Source: Algoriphagus litoralis
Lineage (GTDB): Bacteria > Bacteroidota > Bacteroidia > Cytophagales > Cyclobacteriaceae
NCBI RefSeq assembly: GCF_003259255.1
Contig: NZ_QGOL01000009.1
Location: 1 to 64,000, forward strand
Direction: 5' to 3'
DNA length: 64,000 bases
Shown: positions 17,655 through 28,548 of the stretch, one piece after another
How positions within the stretch are numbered: position 1 is the first letter of the stretch
How the letters are laid out: each line of letters starts with the position of its first letter
Notes under the pieces: generated by a model
What the model was told of the DNA's origin: nothing
Databases searched by the model: none
The model's input: the letters and a program-made list of their open reading frames with translations, nothing else
Translations under genes and position numbers: made by a program

Positions 17655-18653
17655 ATGACAACAACAGCAAAACAGGTAATTTTCGATCAATTCGGCTCAC
17701 CTGAGGTATTGAAGCTGATCAACACAGCACTTCCTGAGCCTAAGGCCGGGGAAATTATTATTCAAGTAGCAGCGATCGGGGTAAATTACTCCGATACACT
17801 TCGCAGGCGAAACAGGTATTTTCAATCCACCCCATTGCCTTTTGTCCTGGGTTCGGAAGTGGTAGGGGAAATTATCAATACCGGACCGGGAGTCTCTGAG
17901 CCCTTTTCCATAGGAACCAGAGTTTTGGCTATTCTTCCGTCGGGTGGAGGGTATGCGGACTACGTTTGTGCGATCGCTCAGTTTTGCATTCCCATTCCGG
18001 AAGAGATTGATTCTAGAGCGGCCACTGGGATTTTTGTACAAGGTTCCACGGCCCAACTCATGATCTCGCAGGTGGCAAAAGATGTGAAAGGCAAGACCGT
18101 CCTCATCACTGCAGCCTCTGGTGGGGTGGGTTCCCTGTTGGTTCAGCTTGCAAAGCTAAACGGAGCCAAAGTAATAGCTGCGAGCAGTTCGGATGAAAAG
18201 CTGAAACTTGCCGTGGCCAACGGTGCCGATCTGATTCTTAATTATTCCAAACCAAACTGGAGCGCTGAATTGCGAAATTTTACAAATGGAAAAGGAGTGG
18301 ACATTGCCTTTGAAACGGTAGGTGGGGATGTCTACAATGAGACCATAAAGTCACTGGCTACAGGAGGACATTTGATTGTCTATGGATGTGCAAGCGGGGT
18401 GCAGGGAAGTATTCATCCCGAATATTTTGTGGATGAAAACCTCACCCAATCCGGCTTCAATCTGGCCCATTATATTTCCAATAAAATGCCCATTTGGCAG
18501 GAAGCAATGGGACAAGTGATCGGAATGGTGGCAAATGGGGATTTGAAAATCTCCACGAACAAAACTTTTTTACTTGAAGATGCGGCTGTAGCGCATCGGC
18601 AAGTGGAAGCCAGAGAAACGACCGGAAAAGTGATTTTAACCCCAAAAGCTTAA
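17655..18653 (+). CDS. Zinc-independent quinone oxidoreductase (MDR superfamily)
   Basis: The 332-residue NADPH-dependent reductase has the GroES-like N-terminal domain (GVNYSDTLRRRNRY, PFVLGSEVVGEI) and a Rossmann domain with a TAASGGVGSLLVQLAK nucleotide-binding loop (about residues 150-165). Structural zinc cysteines of alcohol dehydrogenases are missing, which fits the QOR/enoyl reductase branch. The start at 17655 (MTTTAKQVIF) is typical; an in-frame ATG at 17613 would add 14 unlikely residues. It is followed after 4 bp by a secreted protein gene, so the two are probably co-transcribed. The substrate cannot be told. Confidence 0.9.
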   Translation: MTTTAKQVIFDQFGSPEVLKLINTALPEPKAGEIIIQVAAIGVNYSDTLRRRNRYFQSTPLPFVLGSEVVGEIINTGPGVSEPFSIGTRVLAILPSGGGYADYVCAIAQFCIPIPEEIDSRAATGIFVQGSTAQLMISQVAKDVKGKTVLITAASGGVGSLLVQLAKLNGAKVIAASSSDEKLKLAVANGADLILNYSKPNWSAELRNFTNGKGVDIAFETVGGDVYNETIKSLATGGHLIVYGCASGVQGSIHPEYFVDENLTQSGFNLAHYISNKMPIWQEAMGQVIGMVANGDLKISTNKTFLLEDAAVAHRQVEARETTGKVILTPKA

Positions 18654-18657
18654 AATC

Positions 18658-19254
18658 ATGAAAAGGAATGTTTCAATAGTACTCTTGGCACTGCTTGCTT
18701 TGGCAGTAGTATTGTCATTTAAATCAAGGACAGAAAACCTGAAATCGAAGCTGGAAAACCTGACAGGAACCTATGCTGATCCCATGCCCTATCCGTATGG
18801 GGAAGCTTGGGGGAAGAGGAAATTTACTTTTGACAAAGGGAAATGGACTCTGGTTTTCACGCTATCCCTTGATCCCGATATGAAACTGAAGGTCTTCGAA
18901 TTCAGAACCTTCGGCAACTATAAATTGCAAAGGAAATCTGCAATGCTTCCTGATACCTATGAGGCTGTTTTCTATGAAGAAAAGAAGTTTGTCACACTGA
19001 AAACTACGGATGAAAATCTAATCCATGCATTTGGTTTTTGCCCTTGTAATCTTAGCCTTGATGTAGAAAAAGACATCTCTTTGAATGGTTGCTCAGCATG
19101 GCAATCGGTCAAGCAATGTCCAGGTGATTATGATTTGCTTTCCATGGATAAAGAAGGGAAATTATATTTTGGAGAGCGTCCGGGAGATAATGACATGTGT
19201 AGTCCGCAGAGACGTCCGAGTAAATTGAGTCCAGCAGTTGTTAAATTGAACTGA
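18658..19254 (+). CDS. Secreted protein of unknown function with conserved cysteines
   Basis: The 198-residue protein has an N-terminal signal or anchor (about residues 5-20) followed by a soluble domain. I do not recognise the family. It has a PYPYGEAWGKRKFTF segment, a run of beta-type sequence, and a Cys-rich C-terminal half (CPCNLS, GCSAW, QCPGDY, DMCSP) that could form disulfides in the periplasm. It lies 4 bp after the oxidoreductase and 10 bp before the ECF sigma gene, so all three are likely one operon. A role as the sensed or regulated envelope component of the sigma factor is possible but unproven. Confidence 0.7.
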   Translation: MKRNVSIVLLALLALAVVLSFKSRTENLKSKLENLTGTYADPMPYPYGEAWGKRKFTFDKGKWTLVFTLSLDPDMKLKVFEFRTFGNYKLQRKSAMLPDTYEAVFYEEKKFVTLKTTDENLIHAFGFCPCNLSLDVEKDISLNGCSAWQSVKQCPGDYDLLSMDKEGKLYFGERPGDNDMCSPQRRPSKLSPAVVKLN

Positions 19255-19264
19255 TTCACTTGAG

Positions 19265-20098
19265 ATGAATGATGAACAAACTTTGAAAAAAGCGCTGGGT
19301 GGAGACATCCGCGCATTTCAGGTGCTTTTCTCCGGATTTCAAAATCAATTGAAATCCTATTTGTACCGTCTTTTGGCCAGCAGAACTGATGCAGAAGACA
19401 TCACCCATGATACGTTTATTGTAGCTTTTGAAAAGCTGTCCACCTTCAAAGGACAATCTTCGCTGAAGACATGGGTTTTCCAGATTGCCACAAACTTTGC
19501 CTACAATCACCTGAAGCGTTCCAAACGATGGACAGCGGATGTAAGCGAGCAGGCCAAAAAACTGGTGCTGGAAAATGATACGCTTAGGTCAGTCATCACT
19601 CGGACTTATGAAACTTCAAGTGCTGCCCAATATGATATGAAGGAGCATATTGACACTTGCTTTACCTGTATTTCCAAAAACCTCCCTATCGAAAATCAAA
19701 TCGCCTTGATACTGAAAGATGTTTATGATTTTTCGGTTACTGAAATAACTCAGATTCTGGACAAAACTGAAGGCGTTGTGAAATATCTGCTCCAGGATGG
19801 CAGGAAGACTATGACGGAAATTTTTGACAATCGATGTGCCCTCATTAACAAAAACGGAGTGTGTCATCAATGCTCAGAATTGAATGGTTGGTTTAATCCA
19901 AAACAAAATCAACAAGAAGCACTGATGAAACTTGAACTTGTAAAAAAGTCCAAAAAGTACAATAGGGAAGACTTGTATCAGCTGAGGGCAAATCTGGTCA
20001 AGGCGATCGATCCGCTTCGGTCCAAAGGTTCAGAGTTGCAGGAAGTGTTACTGACATGCAATCGGATAGCCATGAGCGAGGTACAGATGCCTGGATGA
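19265..20098 (+). CDS. ECF-type RNA polymerase sigma factor with cysteine-bearing C-terminal extension
   Basis: The 277-residue protein has sigma region 2 (about residues 10-85, DAEDITHDTFIVAFEKLSTF, SLKTWVFQIATNFAYNHLKR) and a region 4 helix-turn-helix (about 136-185, VTEITQILDKTEGVVKYLLQDGRK). It is longer than the usual 170-200 residues. CX2C pairs occur at C132/C135, between regions 2 and 4, and at C200/C203 with C191 close by. The spacing suggests a metal or redox site built into the factor itself. A helical C-terminal tail (about 215-270) follows. No anti-sigma gene is adjacent. Sigma identity is firm; cysteine sensing is inference. Confidence 0.88.
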   Translation: MNDEQTLKKALGGDIRAFQVLFSGFQNQLKSYLYRLLASRTDAEDITHDTFIVAFEKLSTFKGQSSLKTWVFQIATNFAYNHLKRSKRWTADVSEQAKKLVLENDTLRSVITRTYETSSAAQYDMKEHIDTCFTCISKNLPIENQIALILKDVYDFSVTEITQILDKTEGVVKYLLQDGRKTMTEIFDNRCALINKNGVCHQCSELNGWFNPKQNQQEALMKLELVKKSKKYNREDLYQLRANLVKAIDPLRSKGSELQEVLLTCNRIAMSEVQMPG

Positions 20099-20199
20099 GT
20101 TCTAAGCTTTCTATAGTTATTTATAAACGAGTAAATTATAGCCTTGTATCGGTTGTAAGGGTTTAATCTTTTCACTGTTAGTTAAAACTGAATCACTAC

Positions 20200-20592
20200 A
20201 TGTTTACCATAGAACAAATAGAATCTGCTCACGCCAAAGTCAAAACCGGGACCGAGTTTCCAGCTTATATTCAGGAGATCAAAGGCTTCGGTGTGTTGGG
20301 TTTTCAGACTTGGGTCAGAGATAGTCATACGCAGTATTTTGGTGCAAATGAATTTCAAATCCAATCCAAACCGAAGTATAAAGACTTGGAAATAGCAAGT
20401 CTTAGCGATCCGGAAAAATTCATCCACTCTCTAAAAATCCATCAAATGGGAGAGACGGATTATTTTACTTTTTGTCAGCATTGTGCCGAGTCTGGAATTG
20501 AAAAATGGTCCGTTGACCTCGAAAGGATGACCTGTACCTATTTTGACAAGGCTGGCGTGGAGATTTTGGTGGAAAAAATTCCAGGTTTTTAG
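20200..20592 (+). CDS. DUF1398 family protein
   Basis: The 130-residue cytoplasmic protein matches the DUF1398 (YbcV-like) family. Landmarks are FTIEQIESAHAKVKTGTEFPAYIQEIK at the start, FGVLGFQTWVRDSHTQYFG in the middle and GIEKWSVDLERMTCTYFDKAG near the end. The length is that of the family. Function is unknown. It lies 101 bp after the sigma gene, apparently with its own promoter. Confidence 0.88.
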   Translation: MFTIEQIESAHAKVKTGTEFPAYIQEIKGFGVLGFQTWVRDSHTQYFGANEFQIQSKPKYKDLEIASLSDPEKFIHSLKIHQMGETDYFTFCQHCAESGIEKWSVDLERMTCTYFDKAGVEILVEKIPGF

Positions 20593-20710
20593 GATTTTCC
20601 GATAGGAAAGCTGCTAAAATCCGATCTGCAAGCCGTTTCTTCCTCAATCGTTTCCGAAGATTAACGGGGGTTCAGGACAGCCCTCCCGCTTTTTATTGGT
20701 ATAATTAGCT

Positions 20711-21598
20711 ATGATAGAAATAGCCCTGTCCCGAAGAAGTTTTCTTCAAAAATCGCTAGCAGCAAGTGTTGGATTGTCCACCCTACCTTTTCTTCCTTCC
20801 TTCTCAGAACCTCGGCGTGATGGGATGAGGTTTGGTCTCGTTACCTACGAATGGGGCAAGGACTGGGATCTTCCCACTTTGATTGCCAATTGTGAGAAAA
20901 CAGGTGTTTTGGGTGTGGAATTGAGAACTCAGCATGCACATGGAGTAGAAACCAATCTCAATGCAGCACAGCGCGAAGAGGTGAAAAAGCGCTTTGCCGA
21001 TAGTCCGGTGAATTGCCTCGGCTATGGCAGCAATTATGAATACCATAGTCCCGATCCAGCCAAGCTCAAGGAGAATATCGAGGGGACCAAAGCATATATC
21101 AAACTATGTCATGATATCGGGGCCACAGGCCTAAAAGTAAAGCCAAATGCGATGCCGAAGGACGTCAGCCCCGAAAAGACCATTGCCCAGATTGGCGCTT
21201 CATTCAATGAAGTCGGAAAGTATGCTCAGGACTATGGACAACTGATCCGGGTTGAGGTGCACGGAACGACCACTCAGGAGCTTCCCGTGATGAAGCAGAT
21301 TTTTGATCAGGTGACTGAATCGAATGTCAAAATCTGCTGGAATTGCAATGCTGAAGATCTACTGCCTCCCGGATTGGAAGCCAATTTTCACAGTGTGAAA
21401 AAATGGTTTGGAGATACCGTTCACGTTCGGGAATTCAATGTGGGCGATTATCCCTATCCCCAGCTTTTCAAGCTTTTCAAAGAAATGAATTATAGTGGAT
21501 GGATCCTGCTTGAAGCCCGTACTCAACCTGCTGACCGAATTGCAGCTTTGAAAGAGCAGTTGGAGTTGTTTGAGGGCTTGGTTGTGGGAAGTAAGTAG
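20711..21598 (+). CDS. Tat-exported sugar phosphate isomerase/epimerase-like TIM barrel
   Basis: The 295-residue protein has a Tat signal (SRRSFLQKSLAASVG) and an AP-endonuclease-2-like TIM-barrel domain. It carries the metal-site pattern of xylose isomerase-like epimerases: E in LGVELRTQ, RVEVHG, CWNCNAED and a final ILLEARTQ. It acts in the periplasm on a sugar or inositol-like substrate not defined by sequence. It lies upstream of a Tat-exported Gfo/Idh/MocA oxidoreductase, a combination common in Bacteroidota glycan or polyol utilisation. Confidence 0.88.
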   Translation: MIEIALSRRSFLQKSLAASVGLSTLPFLPSFSEPRRDGMRFGLVTYEWGKDWDLPTLIANCEKTGVLGVELRTQHAHGVETNLNAAQREEVKKRFADSPVNCLGYGSNYEYHSPDPAKLKENIEGTKAYIKLCHDIGATGLKVKPNAMPKDVSPEKTIAQIGASFNEVGKYAQDYGQLIRVEVHGTTTQELPVMKQIFDQVTESNVKICWNCNAEDLLPPGLEANFHSVKKWFGDTVHVREFNVGDYPYPQLFKLFKEMNYSGWILLEARTQPADRIAALKEQLELFEGLVVGSK

Positions 21599-21938
21599 TG
21601 ATCAGTGGCAGTATGAAGTCCCAGTAATCAGTCGCTGACATCAATGGTCAATATAAACTGGGTTAACCTGAGGATTCCAACTTCCTGACTTTTTTCAGTC
21701 AGGTGCTTAGTCTGATAACCTTGAAGATAATCGAATTTCAAATTTTGAATATCGAATGTTGAGTGTCGAATATCGAAGTGATTTCTAAAAACCGATTAAC
21801 CTTTAACCTTTAACTCTTAACCTCGAATTTCGAATGTCGAACATCGAATACTGAATAATGAAGTGATTTCAAAAAACCGATTAACCCTTAACTCTGAACC
21901 CTGAACCTGAACCCCGAACATAAAAACCCCAAAATACC
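21599..21938. repeat. Imperfect tandem repeat with TTAACC and TCGAAT motifs
   Basis: Between the two sugar genes an approximately 92-bp unit is repeated twice (about 21730-21823 and 21824-21917). Each copy has a series of TCGAAT/TTCGAA words, then GAAGTGATTTC, then AAACCGATTAACC and a TTAACCYTTAACC-like run. The copies differ by point changes. No gene is present. Similar words recur at 24454-24490, 28905-29186 and 33178-33240. Confidence 0.75.
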
Positions 21939-23300
21939 ATGAACAACGACAATTCAAGAAGAGACTTTCTCAAAAAGTCAGCGCTCACTACTGCCGGCCT
22001 CAGCCTTGGTGCCATGGCATTTTCTCCAAAAAGTTACAGCCGAATAATCGGTGCCAATGATCGTGTCAATGTCGGCATTGTAGGCTTTTCAGACCGCTGC
22101 AGGGGAGCATTAGTTCCAGCCATGCAGATTCATGCCAAGGAAATGAACTTCCAGTTTACGGCAGTATCCGATATCTGGAGCAGAAGAAGGGATGAAGCGG
22201 TGGCTTTTGTCAAAGAGAAGACCGGATTGACCATCGCAACTGCCCGAAACAATGAGGAGCTTTACGACCGTAAGGACGTAGACGCAGTAATCATCAGTAC
22301 AGCCGATTTTCAGCATGCTTTGCATTGCAAGGAAGCCGTGGAAGCAGGAAGAGATGCTTATGTGGAAAAGCCTTTTGCAGAAACCATGGCCGATAACCGA
22401 GCCGCCAAAGAGGCGGTGCTCCGTACCGGAAAAATCGTGCAGGTAGGTTCGCAGCGCCGCAGTGGGATCAACTATCACCAAGCGCATGACTTTATCAAGG
22501 CGGGGAAATTCGGTGATATCGTGGCCGTTGAGATGACTTGGAATGTCAATCAACCTGGAAGATGGAGACGAGCAGAGCTTGCCAGTCAGATTCGGAAAGA
22601 GGATACAGACTGGGACCGCTATCAGATGAACCGGCCCAAAGCCGAATGGGATCCAAGGAAATACCTTGAATTCCGATTGTTCTGGCCTTATTCTTCAGGT
22701 ATTCCGGGACAATGGATGGCGCATCAGATCGATACCGTTCATTGGTTTACAGACCTGCCTCACCCGAGAAGTGTGGCTGCCAATGGTGGGATTTATCTCT
22801 GGAAAGACGGTCGGCAAAATTTTGATACCATGACTGCTGTCTTCGACTATGGACCACTCAATGACCAGAGCAAAGGCTTTCAAGTCATTTATTCTTCCCG
22901 ATTTACCAATTCTGCTGGAGGCACCAAGGAAATCTATTACTCCAATGCTGGCGAACTGAATCTGGATACCAATATGATCTCTCCCAATGGTGGCCTTCGG
23001 GAAAATCAAGCCAGAGGCATGGGTATGAAGGAGAATCTACTTCCTGAGATGGCCTTGGGTGAAGCTGTAAAAGTGGAAACCGGAGCCAATACCGGAGCAG
23101 ATGACATGACTTCCGCTCACATGCGCAATTGGATGGAGTGCATCCGAACCCGGAAGAAGCCCAATGCTGACGTGATGGCCGGTTACAATCACTCCATCGC
23201 CAATATCATGACTACAGCGGCCCTACGGACTGGGCAGTTTGTGACTTTCGATGAAGAAAAGCAAGAAGTCCTTGCAGGTGGAAAAGTATTCCAATACTAA
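21939..23300 (+). CDS. Gfo/Idh/MocA family oxidoreductase, Tat-exported
   Basis: The 453-residue protein has a Tat signal (SRRDFLKKSALTTAG), a Rossmann domain beginning VNVGIVGFSDRCRG, the family motif VEKPFAET (about residues 146-153) and the C-terminal alpha/beta domain of about 300 residues. The family binds NAD(P) tightly and oxidises or reduces sugars, inositols or related rings. Export through Tat fits a cofactor loaded before transport. The next gene starts 12 bp downstream, so the two are an operon. Confidence 0.92.
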   Translation: MNNDNSRRDFLKKSALTTAGLSLGAMAFSPKSYSRIIGANDRVNVGIVGFSDRCRGALVPAMQIHAKEMNFQFTAVSDIWSRRRDEAVAFVKEKTGLTIATARNNEELYDRKDVDAVIISTADFQHALHCKEAVEAGRDAYVEKPFAETMADNRAAKEAVLRTGKIVQVGSQRRSGINYHQAHDFIKAGKFGDIVAVEMTWNVNQPGRWRRAELASQIRKEDTDWDRYQMNRPKAEWDPRKYLEFRLFWPYSSGIPGQWMAHQIDTVHWFTDLPHPRSVAANGGIYLWKDGRQNFDTMTAVFDYGPLNDQSKGFQVIYSSRFTNSAGGTKEIYYSNAGELNLDTNMISPNGGLRENQARGMGMKENLLPEMALGEAVKVETGANTGADDMTSAHMRNWMECIRTRKKPNADVMAGYNHSIANIMTTAALRTGQFVTFDEEKQEVLAGGKVFQY

Positions 23301-23312
23301 ACTGAATTTGCC

Positions 23313-24395
23313 ATGTATCATAAAATAAAGACCAGCTCTTGGGCTGGTCTGGTTTTAATAGCTTTAGGATTTTCTGCTTGTTCAGGTGGAAATGAAACTC
23401 ATGATTCGGATGAAATGGAAAAGGAAAGCGCTGTGACTTTGCTGAGAAAGGATGGGGAAAGAAAAGTGGAGGTATTGGTTGATGGAAAGCTTTTTACCAG
23501 TTATCTATATCCTGAGACCCTAGCCAAACCCGTCCTTTACCCTATTAAATCTGCTCAGGGAAATGATCTGACCAGAGGTTTTCCTCTCGAGCCTAGAGCA
23601 GGTGAGCGTGTTGATCATCCCCATCATATCGGGATTTGGTTTAACTATGGCGATGTCAATGGTCTGGATTTTTGGAATAATTCCGATGCAATTCCAGAGG
23701 ATAAGAAAAGCGGCTATGGATCCATTGTCCATACAGAAATCCTGAGTACCAAAGAAAGTAGGGAAGGGGCTGAGTTGGAAGTAGCTGCCGATTGGGTGGC
23801 TCCTGATGGACGAATCCTGCTCAAAGAGACTACCCAGTTTGTCTTTAGTGCAGAAGGGGATAAGCGAGTGATCGATCGAATTACGACCCTTACTGCGCAT
23901 GGACAGGAAGTTTCATTTACCGATAACAAAGAAGGAATGCTTGGAATCCGGGTGGCTAGAGAATTGGAGCATCCCTCAAACAAACCAGAAATCTTCACCG
24001 ATGCGAGTGGTATCGCTACGGCCGTTCCGACTTTGAATAATGATGGGGTGACTGGCATGTATCGAAGCAGCGAAGGAATCGAAGGCGATGATGTCTGGGG
24101 AACCCGCGGAAAATGGGTCAATCTTTCCGGAGAAATTAATGGAGAAAAGCTTTCCTTGGCTATCGTGGATCATTCCCAAAACCCGGGCTATCCTACCTAT
24201 TGGCATGCCAGAGGTTATGGTCTTTTTGCTGCCAATACCCTAGGGCAGAAAGCTCTGAGCGCTGGCAGAGAAGAGTTAAACTTCAAATTGGCTGACGGAG
24301 AATCAGTGACTTTCCGATATCGAATCTTGGTCAATTCTGGATCTGCTCTGACCGATGAAGCCTTGAATCAGGAAGCTGAGGACTTTGGGAAATGA
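23313..24395 (+). CDS. DUF6807 (PmoA-like) lipoprotein
   Basis: The 360-residue lipoprotein (lipobox FSAC, Cys23) matches the DUF6807 family, often annotated PmoA-like although unrelated in function to methane monooxygenase. Landmarks are HPHHIGIWFNYGDVNGLDFWN (about residues 97-117) and the late WHARGYGLFAANTLGQ. Its His-rich motif could bind a metal or sugar. It lies 12 bp after the Gfo/Idh/MocA gene, and such pairs recur in sugar-utilisation loci, so a role in processing the same exported substrate is likely. Confidence 0.85.
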   Translation: MYHKIKTSSWAGLVLIALGFSACSGGNETHDSDEMEKESAVTLLRKDGERKVEVLVDGKLFTSYLYPETLAKPVLYPIKSAQGNDLTRGFPLEPRAGERVDHPHHIGIWFNYGDVNGLDFWNNSDAIPEDKKSGYGSIVHTEILSTKESREGAELEVAADWVAPDGRILLKETTQFVFSAEGDKRVIDRITTLTAHGQEVSFTDNKEGMLGIRVARELEHPSNKPEIFTDASGIATAVPTLNNDGVTGMYRSSEGIEGDDVWGTRGKWVNLSGEINGEKLSLAIVDHSQNPGYPTYWHARGYGLFAANTLGQKALSAGREELNFKLADGESVTFRYRILVNSGSALTDEALNQEAEDFGK

Positions 24396-24503
24396 TCAAT
24401 GGGCAATGATCAATTATCAATGGGCAATAATCAATGTTCAAGTAATGGTATCCAATAACCTTTAACCCTTAACCTTTAACCCTTAAACCCATACCATCTC
24501 TTC

Positions 24504-26141
<1,638 letters not shown>

Positions 26142-26153
26142 AGTACGGGTTAT

Positions 26154-26786
26154 TCAACTCGCCTTTATTGGTGCATTATCGCGTTTTGAGCCAAAAAGCC
26201 TGAGGGTCAGCGCCGCCAATCCAATAACCAAACAGACCCCAAACCAAAAAATGGGATCATAACTATCCCTTAGAATCCGATATCCAGCTGTAAAAGCAAA
26301 GAGTAATAACCCGGTAACTTCCCAAATCCGTCTTTTTTCTTCCCGATCAGGCTTCTCAGGAATCAGAGGAAGATTAACCAAAGTTCTTAATTCTCCCCAA
26401 TGCCAAACCAATAAACCAAGGTTGGCCAACAGCATCATCCCGGTGATCACAGGAGTCAGATTGAAATCCATGGAAATGGTAATGATGAACACATTAAGGA
26501 TAATCGGAAAGTTGACCACAGCACCCAGTTTGGCATACCGCTGCGTCATCAGTAAGAGTCCTGCAATCAACTGACCCCAACCCAAAAACTGCCAATACAG
26601 GCCTGTTTGGTACATCGTCTCAAAAAAGTGCATGGCAGTACCGAAATCAGCGCCTTCTTGAGGGAGTGTAGTGAATCGTCTGCCTTTGATTTTGATGATG
26701 CTGGCAAAGACAAATCCACCCCCCAGCATGTAGCGGGTATAGATGATGAAGAGTTGTGCCCAAAAGTTGGATTTGATTGAATTCAT
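26154..26786 (-). CDS. DoxX-like membrane protein
   Basis: The 210-residue integral membrane protein has a four-helix DoxX-type core (RYMLGGGFVFASIIKIKG, LYWQFLGWGQLIAGLLL, PIILNVFIITISM, LLANLGLLVWHW), then a linker and two further C-terminal helices. DoxX-like proteins serve as quinone-linked or terminal-oxidase accessory subunits, but most are uncharacterised. The start at 26786 (MNSIKSNFW) is preferred; a start at 26801 would add five residues. It lies 29 bp after the HAD gene on the same strand. Confidence 0.8.
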   Translation of the reverse strand: MNSIKSNFWAQLFIIYTRYMLGGGFVFASIIKIKGRRFTTLPQEGADFGTAMHFFETMYQTGLYWQFLGWGQLIAGLLLMTQRYAKLGAVVNFPIILNVFIITISMDFNLTPVITGMMLLANLGLLVWHWGELRTLVNLPLIPEKPDREEKRRIWEVTGLLLFAFTAGYRILRDSYDPIFWFGVCLVIGLAALTLRLFGSKRDNAPIKAS

Positions 26787-26815
26787 GCATGAATAATGCA
26801 TTACCTATCGAAATG

Positions 26816-27514
26816 TTACACTGAAATTTTATGAATTACTTTAACAACTTCTGCGATTGTCTCCAGCTTATAAAACCGTTCATGCTGCACTTCGTGCTCG
26901 ACCACTTCATGTGCCCAAGTGATGTGAAAGGGAATGTGAATTCCATGTCCGCCTAATTCCAATACAGGAAGGATATCAGACTTTAGACTATTGCCCAGCA
27001 TAAGAAATTCTGAAGGGTGGATGTCCAGGTGCTTGATCAGTTTTTCATAGTCCGCTACCCGCTTTTCACTCATGATTTCAATGTGGTGAAAGTATTTTTC
27101 GAGACCTGACTTCCGGAGTTTGCGCTCTTGATCCACCAAATCCCCTTTGGTGGCGACGACCAGCCGGTATTCTCCATTTAGAGTCTGCAGGACTTCCTCC
27201 ACACCGGGTAAGAGTTCGACGGGTTTTTCGAGCATTTCCTGCCCGATTCGGATGATTTTGTCAATGATGGAAATTGGCATTTTATGATCTGAGATCCGCA
27301 AAGCCGTCTCGACCATGGACAGCATGAATCCTTTGATCCCATAGCCATAGAGTCGGAGATTGTCGATTTCGGTGCGGTAAAGCTCCTTCATGATGGCATG
27401 TTGCGGCATAAAGTCTTCCAGCAGGCTGGCGAATTTTTCCTCCGCTTCGCGAAAAAACGGTTCGTTCACCCAAAGGGTATCGTCGGCATCGAAAGCGATT
27501 ACTTTTATAGGCAT
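26816..27514 (-). CDS. HAD family hydrolase
   Basis: The 232-residue cytoplasmic hydrolase has HAD motif I FDADDT (D9, D11), a helical cap, motif II around VVATKGD, a lysine in the SEKRVADYEKL region and motif IV GNSLKSD. It should be a phosphatase for a small phosphorylated metabolite. The substrate cannot be told. Upstream lies a strong hairpin (27544-27593) that probably ends the preceding esterase transcript. Confidence 0.9.
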   Translation of the reverse strand: MPIKVIAFDADDTLWVNEPFFREAEEKFASLLEDFMPQHAIMKELYRTEIDNLRLYGYGIKGFMLSMVETALRISDHKMPISIIDKIIRIGQEMLEKPVELLPGVEEVLQTLNGEYRLVVATKGDLVDQERKLRKSGLEKYFHHIEIMSEKRVADYEKLIKHLDIHPSEFLMLGNSLKSDILPVLELGGHGIHIPFHITWAHEVVEHEVQHERFYKLETIAEVVKVIHKISV

Positions 27515-27543
27515 GTTGTCGATTTTTTGTAATATTCATTTAG

Positions 27544-27593
27544 TGTCACCCTGAGCGGAGTCGAAGGGGGCTTCGACTCCGCTCAGCCTGACA
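27544..27593. repeat. Hairpin with 23-bp arms between minus-strand genes
   Basis: TGTCACCCTGAGCGGAGTCG begins an arm (27544-27566) whose near-complement occupies 27571-27593 (two mismatches), with a GGGG loop. It sits just beyond the stop codon of the minus-strand esterase gene and could end its transcript, but it lacks a T-tract. The GAGCGGAGTCGAAG core matches a repeat type seen in many bacterial genomes and related palindromes in this window. Confidence 0.7.
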
Positions 27594-27598
27594 TACGG

Positions 27599-28516
27599 CT
27601 ACTCCACTGTCTCATTCATCCAAGCCAGGAGGACTTCTCTCCAACCTTCCACGGCCCCTTTTCCCAATCCAAAGGCAAATCCATGTCCCCCGGAAGGATA
27701 GATGTGAAGGGAAGCCTTGACTCCGTTTTTGTGAAGGGCTTGATAGTAAAGCAGGGAGTTTTCGATTGGCACGCCTTTGTCATCCTGAGCATGTACAAGA
27801 AAGGTTGGAGGGGTTTCTCCATTCACATTCAATTGGGCTGAAAAGCGGTCTTTTAACTCTTGAGTCGCATTTTCACCAATGAGATTCTTACGCGATCCTC
27901 CATGAACAGCATCATCTTGAAAGGTAATTACCGGATAAACCAATACCGAGAAATCAGGGCGGGCAGAAAGCACATCAATAGCATCTTTTGTTCGGGCTAC
28001 TTCATGATTGTATTGGGTACTGATGGTGGAGGCTAAATGCCCTCCGGCTGAGAATCCCATCACACCGACCTTTGCTGGGTCAATGTTCCATGATTCAGCA
28101 TTTTGTCGGACCAATCGGACGGCCCGCTGTGCATCCATGAGCGGAACCTCCTTGGGATCTGTCAAGGATTTGGAAATGGGAAGTCGGTATTTAACCACTA
28201 TTCCCGCTATTCCCTGCGCATTGAGCCATTTGGCAAAGTCCGTTCCTTCCCAGTCATAGGCGAGGATTCCATATCCTCCTCCCGGAAATATGACTACAGC
28301 TTTGCCTGTTGCGATCTGCTTTGCTGGGAGATACACTTCGATGGTTGGAATCTGCACATTGGCGATCCGAATAATGCCTTCTTGTCTCACATCCTCCTGC
28401 AGGTCCATGGCGGTCTGTAGGGGAGGAGTACCTTCCCAAAGTGGAAGCGTATGCGATTGTCCAAAAGCCATTGTTGCGATGAGGATAAATACGAAGGTTA
28501 GAATGGGGTTTTTCAT
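27599..28516 (-). CDS. Secreted alpha/beta hydrolase (BD-FAE/acetyl-xylan esterase-like)
   Basis: The 305-residue protein has a signal peptide (MKNPILTFVFILIATMAFGQ) and an alpha/beta-hydrolase fold with oxyanion motif FPGGGYG, nucleophile elbow GFSAGG and a terminal SGGHGFAFG histidine. The order fits carbohydrate esterases that deacetylate plant or algal glycans. The start at 28516 gives a correct signal peptide; a start at 28552 would add 12 residues. It lies 32 bp after the mutarotase gene, at the end of the L-fucose cluster, so it may deacetylate fucose-containing glycans. Confidence 0.87.
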   Translation of the reverse strand: MKNPILTFVFILIATMAFGQSHTLPLWEGTPPLQTAMDLQEDVRQEGIIRIANVQIPTIEVYLPAKQIATGKAVVIFPGGGYGILAYDWEGTDFAKWLNAQGIAGIVVKYRLPISKSLTDPKEVPLMDAQRAVRLVRQNAESWNIDPAKVGVMGFSAGGHLASTISTQYNHEVARTKDAIDVLSARPDFSVLVYPVITFQDDAVHGGSRKNLIGENATQELKDRFSAQLNVNGETPPTFLVHAQDDKGVPIENSLLYYQALHKNGVKASLHIYPSGGHGFAFGLGKGAVEGWREVLLAWMNETVE

Positions 28517-28548
28517 AGGTTGTGGGTTGAAAATCTCAAATCTCAAAT

